A DNA stretch of 64,000 nt from Actinoplanes nipponensis (GCF_016862275.1 NZ_BOMQ01000011.1:1-64000), one strand, 5' to 3'. Shown: positions 27,123 through 36,967, counted from the stretch's first letter. The notes: generated from the sequence alone by a model not told the origin. Made by a program: numbers and translations.

Positions 27123-27136
27123 TGTGAACGTTAACA
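27123..27136. promoter_or_regulatory. LacI-type operator before the esterase/GH27 operon
   Basis: TGTGAACGTTAACA matches the LacI-family consensus TGnnAnCGnTnnCA and is 13/14 identical to the reverse complement of the site at 21215-21228. It lies 53 bases before the ATG at 27069. Confidence 0.65.
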
Positions 27137-27151
27137 ACGTAATTCTCAAGG

Positions 27152-27180
27152 TTGCCAGAATGTTTCCGGACATTCAAGAG
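27152..27180 (-). promoter_or_regulatory. 29-bp conserved dyad element, copy 2
   Basis: On the minus strand this reads as the element at 3085-3113 with one C/T change, keeping GAATGT-N6-ACATTC. It lies 82-111 bases before the esterase start and reads toward it. A third, degraded relative with the TGTTTCCGGA core is at about 27421-27432. Confidence 0.6.
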
Positions 27181-27283
27181 TAGGAATTTGATAAGCGGGT
27201 GCCGACTTAGTGATGCGGCCGTGCATAACGCTTTTTCGGAATGAGCGACGGCGCCGGTGGTCGACCACGGCAGGCCGCGCCCT

Positions 27284-27296
27284 CCGAAAGTTTCGG
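27284..27296. promoter_or_regulatory. CGAAAGTTTCG palindrome, xylanase-type operator
   Basis: CCGAAAGTTTCGG is a perfect palindrome around a central G. The CGAAASTTTCG pattern is known upstream of xylanase and beta-xylosidase genes in Streptomyces. Here it lies 270 bases before the GH11 xylanase gene and 215 bases before the divergent esterase operon. Confidence 0.6.
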
Positions 27297-27436
27297 GCGA
27301 GAAGATCGCAAGAGTGGCCGCAAGCTTGCGACTCGGGAGCGCACCAGGCGGCCACCTTAACCGCGTTGAACTGGGAAAATCGCTGGGGAGCGGGTTCTGA
27401 GCGTGGGTTTGAATTCCGGTGTGTTTCCGGAAGTTG

Positions 27437-28595
<1,159 letters not shown>

Positions 28596-28629
28596 CCCGG
28601 CCGTCCGGATCCGAGAGGAGGCACGTCGT

Positions 28630-29640
28630 ATGCGCACCCCAGCACGCCGGTGGAGAAAGTCGCTGACCGGCCTGACCGTCGCCGCGTTGGCCGTGGCGAG
28701 CGTCGTCGCGATCACCGTCGACGCCACCCCGTCCCAGGCCGCGACCTGCAACGGCTACGTCGGACTGACGTTCGACGACGGACCCTCGGGCAACACGCAG
28801 AATCTGCTGAACGCGCTGCGCCAGAACGGCCTGCGCGCCACCATGTTCAACGAGGGCCAGTACGCCGCGCAGAATCCCGGGCTGGTGCGGGCCGAGGTCG
28901 ACGCCGGCATGTGGGTCGGCAACCACAGCTACACCCACCCGCACCTGACCCAGGGCAGCCAGGCCAGCATGGACTCGGAGATCAGCCGGACCCAGACGGC
29001 GATCGCGAACGCCGGCGGCGGCACGCCCAAGCTGTTCCGCCCGCCGTACGGCGAGACCAACGCGACCCTGCGGTCGGTCGAGCAGAAGTACGGCCTGACC
29101 GAGATCATCTGGGACGTCGACTCGCAGGACTGGAACAACGCGAGCACCGACGCCATCGTGGCGGCCAACGCGCGGCTGACCAACGGCCAGGTGATCCTGA
29201 TGCACGACTGGGCGGCCAACACCCTGGCCGCCATCCCGCGCATCGCCCAGGGTCTGGCGAGCCGCAACCTGTGCGCCGGCATGATCTCGCCGTCGACCGG
29301 CCGGGCGGTGGCGCCGAGCGGGGGCACCGACCCGGGCCCCGGCCCGACGGCCACCACGCCGCCGCCCGGCAGCGGCAGCTGCACCGCGACGTTGTCGGCC
29401 GGCTCGAGTTGGAGCGACCGGTACAACCTGAACGTCGCGGTCAGCGGCTCGAACACCTGGACTGTGACGATGGACATTCCGGCGCCGGAGAAGGTCCTCT
29501 CCACCTGGAACATCACGGCGAGTTACCCGACAGCGCAACAGCTGGTCGCCCGGCCGAACGGCAGCGGCAACAACTTCGGCGTGACGATCCAGAAGAACGG
29601 CAGCACCACCTGGCCGAGCGTCTCCTGTCGCGTGGCCTGA
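28630..29640 (+). CDS. axeA: Secreted CE4 acetylxylan esterase (polysaccharide deacetylase) with CBM2 module
   Basis: 336 residues with a signal peptide ending near PSQAA. The NodB domain (about 41-230) holds TFDDGP (Asp49, Asp50), the metal motif HSYTH (His99, His103), the RPPYGETN block and LMHDW (catalytic His). A Gly/Pro/Thr linker joins a CBM2-type domain whose DNA contains a 65-bp stretch identical to that of the upstream xylanase. CE4 enzymes with this layout remove acetyl groups from xylan (or chitin), opening it to the co-transcribed xylanase 34 bases upstream. A strong terminator follows. Confidence 0.92.
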   Translation: MRTPARRWRKSLTGLTVAALAVASVVAITVDATPSQAATCNGYVGLTFDDGPSGNTQNLLNALRQNGLRATMFNEGQYAAQNPGLVRAEVDAGMWVGNHSYTHPHLTQGSQASMDSEISRTQTAIANAGGGTPKLFRPPYGETNATLRSVEQKYGLTEIIWDVDSQDWNNASTDAIVAANARLTNGQVILMHDWAANTLAAIPRIAQGLASRNLCAGMISPSTGRAVAPSGGTDPGPGPTATTPPPGSGSCTATLSAGSSWSDRYNLNVAVSGSNTWTVTMDIPAPEKVLSTWNITASYPTAQQLVARPNGSGNNFGVTIQKNGSTTWPSVSCRVA

Positions 29641-29647
29641 TCCCGGT

Positions 29648-29681
29648 GACGGCGCGGCGGCTCACCGGCCGCCGCGCCGTC
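29648..29681 (+). terminator. Terminator of the xylanase/esterase operon
   Basis: A perfect 14-bp stem (arms begin GACGGCGCGG and end CCGCGCCGTC) with a 6-base loop starts 8 bases after the axeA stop. Confidence 0.78.
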
Positions 29682-29745
29682 GCTCGTCCCGGGGTGCGGC
29701 TCCACGGGCTGGCGGGATGCTGGCGACGGGTGCCATCGTTGCCCC

Positions 29746-30684
29746 ATGAATCATCGGGTCGTGGTGCTGGTGCTGGACGGCGCGAAGCCGCTCGACGTCG
29801 GCATTCCCGCGCAGGTCTTCGCGAACCGGCCGACCATGCCGTACCAGGTCTTCGTGTGCGGGGCCGCGCCCGGGCCGGTGGCCGGCGGTGACGGGCTGTC
29901 GTACCACGTGGCCGAGGGGATCGAGGCGTTCGCCCACGCCGACACCATCTTCATCCCGGGCTACCGCGAGCCGGCCACGACCGAGCCGCCGGCCGCGGTG
30001 GTCGCCGCCCTGCGCGCGGCCCACCGGCGCGGAACCCGGCTCGCGGCCATCTCGACGGGCGCCTTCGCGCTCGCGGCGACCGGCCTGCTGGACGGCAAGC
30101 GGGCGACGACCCACTGGCACTACACCAGGGCCCTGGCCGAGAAGCATCCGCAGGTGCGGGTCGACGAGAACGTGCTGTTCGTGGACGAGGGCGACGTGCT
30201 GACCTCGGCCGGCGCGGCCTCCGGCCTCGATCTCTGTCTGCACCTGGTACGGCGGGACCACGGCGTCGGACTCTCCACCATCGTGGCGCGGCGCCTGGTC
30301 GCGGCGCCGTACCGCAGCGGCGGCCAGGCCCAGTACGTGCCCCGCAGCGTCCCCGAACCGCTCGGCGAGATGTTCGCCGCCACCCGTGAATGGGCCCTGT
30401 CGCGCCTGGACGAGCCCCTCACCCTGGACGCGCTGGCCCGCCACGCCCGGGTGTCGGCGCGGACCTTCTCCCGGCGGTTCGTGGAGGACACCGGGTACAC
30501 GCCGATGCAGTGGGTGTTGCGGGCCCGCGTCGACCTGGCCCGCGAGCTGCTCGAAGTCACCGCCCTGGGCGTGGAGCAGGTCGCCGCCCGCGCCGGTCTG
30601 GGCACCGCCGCCAACCTGCGCCTGCACTTCCAGCGGATTCTCGGCACCTCACCGACGGAGTACCGGCACACGTTCGCCTCTTGA
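29746..30684 (+). CDS. GlxA-family AraC regulator (DJ-1/PfpI domain plus AraC HTH)
   Basis: 312 residues. Residues about 3-170 form a DJ-1/PfpI-like domain (VVVLVLDGAKPLDVGIPAQVF, IFIPGYREP, RLAAISTGAFALAATGLLDG). The usual nucleophile-elbow Cys is replaced by Thr in STGAF, consistent with a ligand-binding role. Residues about 215-310 carry two AraC helix-turn-helix units (LTLDALARHARVSARTFSRRF and VEQVAARAGLGTAANLRLHF). It may control the neighbouring GAPDH gene, 77 bases downstream on the same strand, or act elsewhere. Confidence 0.87.
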   Translation: MNHRVVVLVLDGAKPLDVGIPAQVFANRPTMPYQVFVCGAAPGPVAGGDGLSYHVAEGIEAFAHADTIFIPGYREPATTEPPAAVVAALRAAHRRGTRLAAISTGAFALAATGLLDGKRATTHWHYTRALAEKHPQVRVDENVLFVDEGDVLTSAGAASGLDLCLHLVRRDHGVGLSTIVARRLVAAPYRSGGQAQYVPRSVPEPLGEMFAATREWALSRLDEPLTLDALARHARVSARTFSRRFVEDTGYTPMQWVLRARVDLARELLEVTALGVEQVAARAGLGTAANLRLHFQRILGTSPTEYRHTFAS

Positions 30685-30761
30685 TCTTGATGGCGAGATC
30701 CTTGCGCATAGCGGCGGTGCAGCCACTGTCGCCGGGCCGGCGGGCCACCGACGATGGGGCC

Positions 30762-31757
30762 ATGACTCGCATCGCCATCAACGGATTCGGCCGCATCGGA
30801 CGCAACACCCTGCGAGCCCTGCTGCGGCGCGACAGCAAGCTCGAGGTGGTGGCCGTCAACGACCTCGCCGCCCCGGAGACCCTGGCCCATCTGCTCAAGT
30901 ACGACAGCGCACTGGGCCGCCTCGGCCGCCCGGTCGACGTCGACGGCGCCGGCCTGGCAGTCGACGGCCACCGCATCCGCGTCTGCGCCGAGCGCGATCC
31001 GGCCGCCCTGCCCTGGGCCGAGCTCGACGTCGACATCGTGCTGGAATCCACCGGCCGCTTCACCGGGGCCCGGGCCGCCCGGGCCCACCTGGACGCCGGC
31101 GCCCGGCGGGTGCTGGTCAGCGCCCCCTCCGACGGCGCCGACGTGACCCTGGCCTTCGGCGTCAACACCGGCGCGTACGACCGCGAGCGGCACCTCGTCG
31201 TCTCCAACGCGTCCTGCACGACCAACGCGCTCGCCCCGCTGGCCTCGGTGCTGGACGACCTGGCGGTCATCGAACACGGCTTCATGACCACCGTGCACGC
31301 GTACACGCAGGAACAGAACCTGCAGGACGGGCCGCACCGCGATCTGCGCCGGGCCCGCGCGGCCGCGGTCAACATCGCCCCCACGACCACCGGCGCCGCC
31401 AAGGCGATCGGCAAGGTCCTGCCCCGGCTCGACGGCAAGCTCACCGGCGACTCGATCCGCGTGCCGGTGCCGGTGGGCTCGCTGGTGGAGCTGAACACCA
31501 CGGTCGCCCGCGCGGTGAGCCGCCAGGACGTGCTGGCGGCGTACCGGGCCGCGGCGGGCGGCGGACTGCACGGCATCCTCGAGTACACCGACGAGCCGCT
31601 GGTCTCCAGCGACATCGCCGGCAACCCGGCCTCGGCCGTCTTCGACGCCGCCCTGACCCGCGTGGACGGCCGGCACGTCAAGGTGGTGGCCTGGTACGAC
31701 AACGAGTGGGGCTTCGCCCACCGGGTCATCGACACCCTCGAGCTGATGGCCGGCTAG
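30762..31757 (+). CDS. gap: Type I glyceraldehyde-3-phosphate dehydrogenase
   Basis: 331 residues. The NAD fold starts TRIAINGFGRIGRNTLRALL; the catalytic Cys is in SNASCTTNALAP with His in TTVHAYTQEQ. NEWGFAHRV closes the family signature. The enzyme oxidises glyceraldehyde-3-phosphate to 1,3-bisphosphoglycerate. Its isolated position beside a GlxA regulator and hydrolase genes, not a pgk-tpi operon, suggests a paralogue rather than the housekeeping copy (inference). Confidence 0.92.
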   Translation: MTRIAINGFGRIGRNTLRALLRRDSKLEVVAVNDLAAPETLAHLLKYDSALGRLGRPVDVDGAGLAVDGHRIRVCAERDPAALPWAELDVDIVLESTGRFTGARAARAHLDAGARRVLVSAPSDGADVTLAFGVNTGAYDRERHLVVSNASCTTNALAPLASVLDDLAVIEHGFMTTVHAYTQEQNLQDGPHRDLRRARAAAVNIAPTTTGAAKAIGKVLPRLDGKLTGDSIRVPVPVGSLVELNTTVARAVSRQDVLAAYRAAAGGGLHGILEYTDEPLVSSDIAGNPASAVFDAALTRVDGRHVKVVAWYDNEWGFAHRVIDTLELMAG

Positions 31758-31761
31758 TCGC

Positions 31762-31776
31762 GGCGGCTCAGCCGCC
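31762..31776. terminator. Short dyad between converging gap and CE7 genes
   Basis: GGCGGC-TCA-GCCGCC forms a 6-bp stem in the 21-base gap between two converging stops. It is short, but the position fits a bidirectional terminator. Confidence 0.4.
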
Positions 31777-31778
31777 AG

Positions 31779-32741
31779 TCACCCGAGGCGCTCGCGCAGG
31801 AAGCGCAGGGCGCGCGCCTCGTCGAGGATGCCCCCGCCCTCGTGTCCGTTGTAGGGCCACACCTGTAGCTCCCGGTCCCCGCGGTACTCCTGGTAGGCCG
31901 CGTACACCGTGGACGGCGGGCAGATCGCGTCCATCAGCGCGACGGAGAACAGCGCCGGCGCGCTCGCCCGGCGGGCGAAGACGACCCCGTCGAAGTAGGC
32001 CAGGGTGCGGTGCACCCGGTCCACCCGCTCGCGGTGCACGGCCAGGTAGTCGGCCACCTCGCGGTACGGGTAGGCGTCGGTGATCCGGGTGGCCCGCGGG
32101 AAGTCACACAGGAACGGCACGAAGGACACCGCGGCCGCGAGGTCCGAGCGCAGCCCGGCCACCGCCAGCGCGGTGCCGCCGCCCTGGCTGCCCCCGACCA
32201 CGGCCAGCCGGTCCGGGTCGACCTGGGGGAGCGACCGGGCCGCGTCGACCGCGCGTACGGCGTCGGTGTACAGCCGCCGGTAGTAGTAGTCGGCGGGATC
32301 GTTGATGCCCCGGGTGAGCACGCCGGGACCCTGCGGCGCGCCCGAGCCGGGGTCGGGGGTGTCCCCGGTGCTCCAGCCCGAGCCCTGGCCGCGGGTGTCC
32401 ATGAGCAGGTGCGCGAATCCGGCCGAGGACCAGAAGAGGTTCTCCAGGGCGTTGCCGCGGCCGCCGCCGTAGCCGACGTACTGCACGACCGTGGGCAGCG
32501 GCCCGGCCGCGGTCGCGGGGAGCCGGAGCCAGGCCCGGACCGGCTGGCCGGCATAACCCCGGAAGGTGACGTCGTGGGTGGTCACGGTGGTGAGCCCGGT
32601 GTCGACCGGCCGCACGCTGACGTCGAGGTCGTGGGCGGCGGCCTCGGCCAGGGTCTTGGCCCAGAAGTCGTCGAAGTCGGCCGGCTCGGTCTGCGTGCTG
32701 CGGTACGCCAGCAGCTCGTCGCCGGAGAGGTCGGTCAGCAC
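31779..32741 (-). CDS. CE7 acetyl xylan esterase / cephalosporin-C deacetylase
   Basis: 320 residues from a GTG with AGGAGG 10 bases upstream, without a signal peptide, so it acts inside the cell. CE7 features: RGYAGQPVRAWL, MDTRGQGSGW (RGQ motif), nucleophile Ser in VVGGSQGGGTAL, Asp in LMDAICPPSTV and His in YNGHEGGG. It should deacetylate imported short acetylated xylo-oligosaccharides. It starts 31 bases after the stop of the SGNH-CBM2 esterase gene, so both are likely co-transcribed: one outside, one inside. Confidence 0.9.
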   Translation of the reverse strand: MLTDLSGDELLAYRSTQTEPADFDDFWAKTLAEAAAHDLDVSVRPVDTGLTTVTTHDVTFRGYAGQPVRAWLRLPATAAGPLPTVVQYVGYGGGRGNALENLFWSSAGFAHLLMDTRGQGSGWSTGDTPDPGSGAPQGPGVLTRGINDPADYYYRRLYTDAVRAVDAARSLPQVDPDRLAVVGGSQGGGTALAVAGLRSDLAAAVSFVPFLCDFPRATRITDAYPYREVADYLAVHRERVDRVHRTLAYFDGVVFARRASAPALFSVALMDAICPPSTVYAAYQEYRGDRELQVWPYNGHEGGGILDEARALRFLRERLG

Positions 32742-32772
32742 CGGTGGGTCCTCCTGCAGGTGGTGGCGGTGA

Positions 32773-33885
32773 TCAGCCGAGGGCGCAGGCCACCGCGGGG
32801 CGGGTGTCGGTCCCGTTCGACGAGGCCAGGAAGCCGAACGTGGCGGAACCGCCGGGGGCCAGGACGCCGTTCCAGCCGGCGTCCCGCGCCCGGACGGCAG
32901 CGCCGCTCTGGGTCACCGTAGCGTTCCACGCCTGGCTGATCCGCTGACCGTCGGGGAAGGTGAAGGTCGCGGTCCACGCCGACGACGGCGCGGCCGAGCC
33001 GTTGCGTACGGTCACCTCGCCCTGGAAGCCGCCGGTCCATTCCGAGACCACCCGGTAGACCGCGTCGCACGCGCCGGCCGGTGTGGTCGGCTGCGGTGTG
33101 GTCGGTGGCGGTGAACTCGGCGGGGTCGTCGGTGACGTGGTGGGCGGGGTCGGCGCCGTGCCGGCGAGGACGTTGGTCAGCACGGGATACCAGCGGTCGG
33201 CCATCTTCTGGAAGCCGGTGCTGTTCGGGTGGACCCCGTCGACGTTGTCCGCGACCGCGTCGTACCCGGTCCACAGGTCGGCGACGACGATCGGCGAGCG
33301 GGCCGTCGTCAGGCCCGCGGCCCAGCCCGGAATCGCGTTGTTGAGCGCGACGACGTCGGCCGGGCAGGTGGCGCAGGCCGCGGCGCTCATCGGGATGATC
33401 TGGGCGACGATGATCTTCATGTCGGGGTTGTTCGCGCGCATCTGGCCGACCAGCTTGGTGAACGCGGCCAGCTTGTCGGCCAGCGGGAGATACCCGCCCC
33501 ACATGTCGTTGGTGCCCAGATGCATCATCACGACGTCGGGCCGGGCCGCGGCCAGCCACGGCGGCAGCTGGTCGTTGGCCGCGATGCCGGTGGCCGAGTA
33601 GCCGCCGTGGCCCTCGTGGTCGGTGTCGTAGGAGTATCCGGGGTTGCACCCCCCGCCGTCGGACACCCCGCCGACGAAGTCGACGCCGGTCTGGCCGGCG
33701 GTCTGCAGCCGGTGCCAGAGAACGGCCCGCCAGCAGCCGGGCCCGGCGGTGATCGAGTCGCCGAGCGGCATGATCCGGACGGGGGCGGCGGCCGAGCGCG
33801 CGGGCTCCGCCGCGGCGAGTATCGGCGCCCCGGCCACGGCGGCCAACGCGGCGGACAGCAGCAGCGAGCGGAACCTTCGCGACAT
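32773..33885 (-). CDS. Secreted SGNH-family esterase with CBM2 module
   Basis: 370 residues with a signal peptide (SLLLSAALAAVAGAPILAAAEPARSA). SGNH blocks: RIMPLGDSITAGPG, MMHLGTNDMWGG and DGVHPNSTGFQKMA. A Pro/Ser/Thr linker (PTTSPTTPPSSPPPTTPQ) leads to a CBM2a-type domain bounded by Cys residues (ACDAVYRVVSEWTGGFQGEV to AVACALG) with surface Trp residues for cellulose binding. Probably a cellulose-anchored acetylxylan esterase (CE3-like); the exact family is uncertain. Confidence 0.88.
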   Translation of the reverse strand: MSRRFRSLLLSAALAAVAGAPILAAAEPARSAAAPVRIMPLGDSITAGPGCWRAVLWHRLQTAGQTGVDFVGGVSDGGGCNPGYSYDTDHEGHGGYSATGIAANDQLPPWLAAARPDVVMMHLGTNDMWGGYLPLADKLAAFTKLVGQMRANNPDMKIIVAQIIPMSAAACATCPADVVALNNAIPGWAAGLTTARSPIVVADLWTGYDAVADNVDGVHPNSTGFQKMADRWYPVLTNVLAGTAPTPPTTSPTTPPSSPPPTTPQPTTPAGACDAVYRVVSEWTGGFQGEVTVRNGSAAPSSAWTATFTFPDGQRISQAWNATVTQSGAAVRARDAGWNGVLAPGGSATFGFLASSNGTDTRPAVACALG

Positions 33886-33903
33886 GGTCGTTCCTTCCCG
33901 GTG

Positions 33904-33929
33904 GTGGCGGGCCGGGGCCGGCCCGCCAC
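33904..33929 (-). terminator. Terminator after the GH5 cellulase gene
   Basis: GTGGCGGGCCGG and CCGGCCCGCCAC form a perfect 12-bp dyad separated by 2 bases. It lies 11 bases beyond the GH5 stop and 18 bases before the next start on the same strand, separating the cellulase from the esterase pair. Confidence 0.7.
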
Positions 33930-33940
33930 GATCCGTCGGG

Positions 33941-35476
33941 TTACGGGTTGACGGTGAGCAGGTGGGCCTTGAACCCTTCGCCGTACGTCTTGGTCGGGGT
34001 GCCGTTCCAGTCCTCGATCAGGACGTTGCCGCCGCTGGCGCAGCCGCCCCACGGGTTCCAGGTCCAGGCGGTGTAGCCCACGCCGTTGGCGTCGGCCCAG
34101 GCCATCACCTGGTCGATGTAGTCGTGGGCGCAGGTGTCCTGGCCGATCTCGCCGGCGTGCACCGGCACCTGCGCGGCCACGGCGCCGATCTGGCTGTTCC
34201 AGCAGGCGGTGGTCACACACGCGTTGAAGTTGTAGGAGTGCCACGAGGCCATCAGGTTGCCGGTGGGGTCGGTCGGCTTGTACGCCAGCCACTGGCTCAG
34301 GTCGTTGGTCCAGGTCAGGCCGGCCGACATGACGACGTTGGTGGCGCCGGTGGCCCGGACCGCGTCGAGCAGGTCCTGCATGCCGGCCACCTCGTAGCCG
34401 ATGCCGGTGCAGGTGCCGCCGTCACGCAGGCACTTCCAGGCGGCGGTCATGTCGGACCAGTTGTTCGACGCGTCCGGGTAGGGCTCGTTGAACAGGTCGA
34501 AGACCACCGCGTTGTTGCCCTTGAACATGGTGGCCACGCCGGTCCAGAACTGCGGCGTGTACTGCATGCTGGGCATCGGCTTCTGACAGGTCGCGTTGAC
34601 GTCCGAGCAGGCCGAGATGTTGCCGGTGTACTGCCCGTGGGTCCAGTGCAGGTCGAGGATCGGGTTGATCCCGTTGGCGACCAGCGCGTCGACGAACGTC
34701 TTGACCTCGGTGCGGTACGCGGCGCCGCTCGGCGAGCCGGACAGGCCCAGCCAGCAGTCCTCGTTGAGCGGGATCCGCACGGCGTGCACGTTCCAGGCCT
34801 TCATCGCGGCGATGCCGGCCTGGTCCGCCGGCGCCCCGTCCCACATGCCCTTGCCCTGCACGCAGGCGAACTCGCCGCTGGACCGGTTGACCCCGAGCAG
34901 CCGGTAGGGCTTGCCCGCGGCGGTCACGAGCTTGTTGCCCGACACCCGCAGCGCCGGGGCCACCCCACCCGCGGGCGGCGTCGACGGCGGCGTGGACGGT
35001 GGGGTGGACGGCGGCGTGGACGGTGGCGTCGACGGCGGGGTGGACGGCGGGGTGGAGGGGGACGTGCCACCGGTGCAGGCCACCCCGTTGACGCGGAACG
35101 AGGTGGGGACCGGGTTGCTGCCGCTGTACGAGCCGGTGAAACCGAGGGAGGACACGGCGCCGCCGGTGGGCACGCCGCCGTTCCAGCTCAGGCTGGTCGC
35201 GGTGACGTGCGCGCCGGACTGCGACCAGGTGGCGTTCCAGCCCTGGGTGACCTTCTGGTTGACGTCGGGGAGGTCGAACTCCAGCTTCCAGCCGGTCAGC
35301 GGGTCACCCAGGTTGGTGAAGGAGACACCGCCCTGGAATCCGCCCGGCCATTGACTGACCACCGTGTACGTGGCCGAGCAACCGGTGGTGGCGGCCGACG
35401 CGGTGGACGCCGCCGCCGCTCCGGCTGCGACGAGCAAGCCGGCCGACATTGCCACCAGGGCAACGCGGTGTTTCAT
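33941..35476 (-). CDS. Secreted GH5 cellulase with N-terminal CBM2 module
   Basis: 511 residues. ATG 35476 follows AGAGGAGAG and opens a signal peptide; earlier in-frame Met codons lie upstream of or inside the operator. A CBM2 (about 31-131, CSATYTVVSQWPGGFQGGV to GVACTGG) is joined by seven STPP repeats to a GH5 catalytic domain. The acid/base is Glu331 in FDLFNEPYPD and the nucleophile is Glu443 in VHAGEIGQD. Motifs RIPLNEDCWLG and WHSYNFNAC support GH5 endoglucanase. It should cut cellulose or mixed-link glucan outside the cell. The perfect CebR box 43 bases upstream predicts induction by cellobiose. Confidence 0.92.
   Translation of the reverse strand: MKHRVALVAMSAGLLVAAGAAAASTASAATTGCSATYTVVSQWPGGFQGGVSFTNLGDPLTGWKLEFDLPDVNQKVTQGWNATWSQSGAHVTATSLSWNGGVPTGGAVSSLGFTGSYSGSNPVPTSFRVNGVACTGGTSPSTPPSTPPSTPPSTPPSTPPSTPPSTPPAGGVAPALRVSGNKLVTAAGKPYRLLGVNRSSGEFACVQGKGMWDGAPADQAGIAAMKAWNVHAVRIPLNEDCWLGLSGSPSGAAYRTEVKTFVDALVANGINPILDLHWTHGQYTGNISACSDVNATCQKPMPSMQYTPQFWTGVATMFKGNNAVVFDLFNEPYPDASNNWSDMTAAWKCLRDGGTCTGIGYEVAGMQDLLDAVRATGATNVVMSAGLTWTNDLSQWLAYKPTDPTGNLMASWHSYNFNACVTTACWNSQIGAVAAQVPVHAGEIGQDTCAHDYIDQVMAWADANGVGYTAWTWNPWGGCASGGNVLIEDWNGTPTKTYGEGFKAHLLTVNP
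34977..35063. repeat. 12-bp coding minisatellite (STPP linker)
   Basis: Seven consecutive 12-base units (GGCGTGGACGGT type on the + strand) encode the seven STPP repeats linking CBM2 to the GH5 domain. Copies differ only at wobble positions, so length variation by slippage is likely. Confidence 0.75.
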
Positions 35477-35518
35477 CGCGGCTCTCCTCTCGGGAAGCGA
35501 TGCATGGATGTCGATAGT

Positions 35519-35532
35519 TGGGAGCGCTCCCA
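35519..35532. promoter_or_regulatory. CebR/CelR operator (cellobiose-responsive)
   Basis: TGGGAGCGCTCCCA is the exact 14-base palindrome bound by CebR in Streptomyces and CelR in Thermobifida. It lies 43 bases before the GH5 cellulase start. Confidence 0.85.
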
Positions 35533-35548
35533 CAGCGTCCGGCATGTT

Positions 35549-35559
35549 TCTTAGGTAAG
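35549..35559 (+). promoter_or_regulatory. TCTTAGGYARG half-site, copy at the GH5 promoter
   Basis: TCTTAGGTAAG here matches, on the opposite strand, TCTTAGGCAGG at 36835-36845 in front of the ROK gene (9 of 11 bases). TTAGG-type half-sites are reported for actinobacterial ROK repressors. Candidate ROK binding site only. Confidence 0.3.
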
Positions 35560-35582
35560 TCAAGATATGGCTGGGCGGATGT

Positions 35583-36806
35583 TCAGCCGCGCAGCGACGA
35601 CTGCAGGACCAGCGCGGCCGCGCCGGTGGCGGAGGCGGTGGCCGCGGCGAGCGACACCGTGACCGAGACGCCCCGGCGCCAGGTGCGGGCGTCGGCCGCG
35701 GCGATGCGCTCGGTGATCGCGGGGCCGTACACGAACGACGCCGCGGCGAAGCCCGGACCGGTGAGCACCAGCAGGTTGACGTCCAGCAGGTTGACCAGGG
35801 ACTCGGCGGCCGCGGCGACGTAGCGGGCCGAGCCGTTCAGCAGCGCCCGGCAGGCCGGCGCGCCGGCGCGGGCCGCGCGGGCCACGGCGGCGAAGTCGGC
35901 GACCGTGCTGCGCCGTACGGCCGGGTCCAGCCCCGCCTCCCCGGCGGCGACCGGATCGGCCAGCGCCGCCGCCACGACGACCGGGGGACCGGCCAGCGCC
36001 TCGAGACACCCCCTGCTGCCGCACCAGCAGAGCGGGCCGTCCACCTGCAGGCACAGGTGGCCGAACTCGCCGGCGTGGGCGTGCCGGCCGCGCAGGGCCA
36101 CCCCGTCGAGAACGATGCCGGCGCCGATGCCGCCGGCCATGTAGAGCGCCGCGAACGGCCGGGCGGCCTCGACCCGGGCCACCCAGTACTCGCCCACCGC
36201 GGCGGCGGTCGCGTCGTTCTCGAGCAGCACCGGCCAGTCCGTGGCCCCGGCCAGCCGACGGGCCAGGTCGTCGCGGTACCGGCCCGCCGGGTGCGGGTCG
36301 CCGGCCGACGCGGCCGGGCGGGCGCTCGAACCGGACCACACCAGCCCGATGCCGAGGCACCGGGCGCGGTCGATGCCCGAGCCGTCGACCAGCCCCGCGA
36401 TGTCGGCGACCAGGCGGGCCAGCGTGGCCTCCGGGCCGGCGCCGGCCGGTGTGGGCCGGTTCATCCGCGCGATGATCCCGCCGGTCTGCCCGGTGAGCAC
36501 GTACGTCGTGACGTCGTCGTCCAGGTGCACGCCGACGGCGATGCGCGCGGCCGGATCCAGCCGCAGCATCGTGCGGGGCTTGCCGCCGCTCGGAGCCCGG
36601 CCCGTCTCCACGACCAGCCCCTCGTCGAGCAGCCGCCGTACGGTGGTGGAGACCGACGCCTCGGTCAGGCCGGTCGCCGCGGACAGCTCCACCCGGCTCA
36701 GCGTCTCGGCCGCCCGGATCGCATCCAGGATCGCCTCGCGGGCCCCGGGACGGCGGCCGCGCCCGGTGGCGATGCCGGCCACCGGGGCGGGGGCGTCGTC
36801 GCTCAC
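35583..36806 (-). CDS. ROK-family transcriptional repressor
   Basis: 407 residues from a GTG. A winged helix occupies about residues 20-85 (REAILDAIRAAETLSRVELSAATGLTEASVSTTVRRLLDEGLVVE). The ROK sugar-kinase fold follows, with LENDATAAAVGEYW, AGEFGHLCLQ and the zinc motif CWCGSRGCLE. A kinase-type GxGxxG is weak (GGIGAGIVLDG), as in regulators without kinase activity. It probably senses a sugar released by the nearby hydrolases and represses them. It is divergent from the LacI-like sensor gene, and candidate half-sites lie before itself and before the cellulase. Confidence 0.88.
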   Translation of the reverse strand: MSDDAPAPVAGIATGRGRRPGAREAILDAIRAAETLSRVELSAATGLTEASVSTTVRRLLDEGLVVETGRAPSGGKPRTMLRLDPAARIAVGVHLDDDVTTYVLTGQTGGIIARMNRPTPAGAGPEATLARLVADIAGLVDGSGIDRARCLGIGLVWSGSSARPAASAGDPHPAGRYRDDLARRLAGATDWPVLLENDATAAAVGEYWVARVEAARPFAALYMAGGIGAGIVLDGVALRGRHAHAGEFGHLCLQVDGPLCWCGSRGCLEALAGPPVVVAAALADPVAAGEAGLDPAVRRSTVADFAAVARAARAGAPACRALLNGSARYVAAAAESLVNLLDVNLLVLTGPGFAAASFVYGPAITERIAAADARTWRRGVSVTVSLAAATASATGAAALVLQSSLRG

Positions 36807-36818
36807 CGTCGTGATCCG

Positions 36819-36849
36819 TTGACGGCCTCGTTCACCTGCCTAAGATAAT
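36819..36849 (+). promoter_or_regulatory. Promoter-like boxes before the LacI-like sensor gene, with candidate ROK half-site
   Basis: TTGACG at 36819-36824 is followed by TAAGATAAT at 36841-36849, giving a 17-base spacer to AAGATA. The half-site CCTGCCTAAGA (36835-36845) overlaps the -10. It sits in the 161-base divergent gap between the ROK and LacI-like genes. Confidence 0.4.
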
Positions 36850-36967
36850 GGATCGAGAAAGTTCACCGGGTTCTCCGCCGGCCCCGGCGGCGTGCCGGGC
36901 CCGCCCCGCACGGCGACGAGAGAGAGCGTGCAGGCATGCCCGAGGTCCTCCGCGCCGGCGACCGGCG

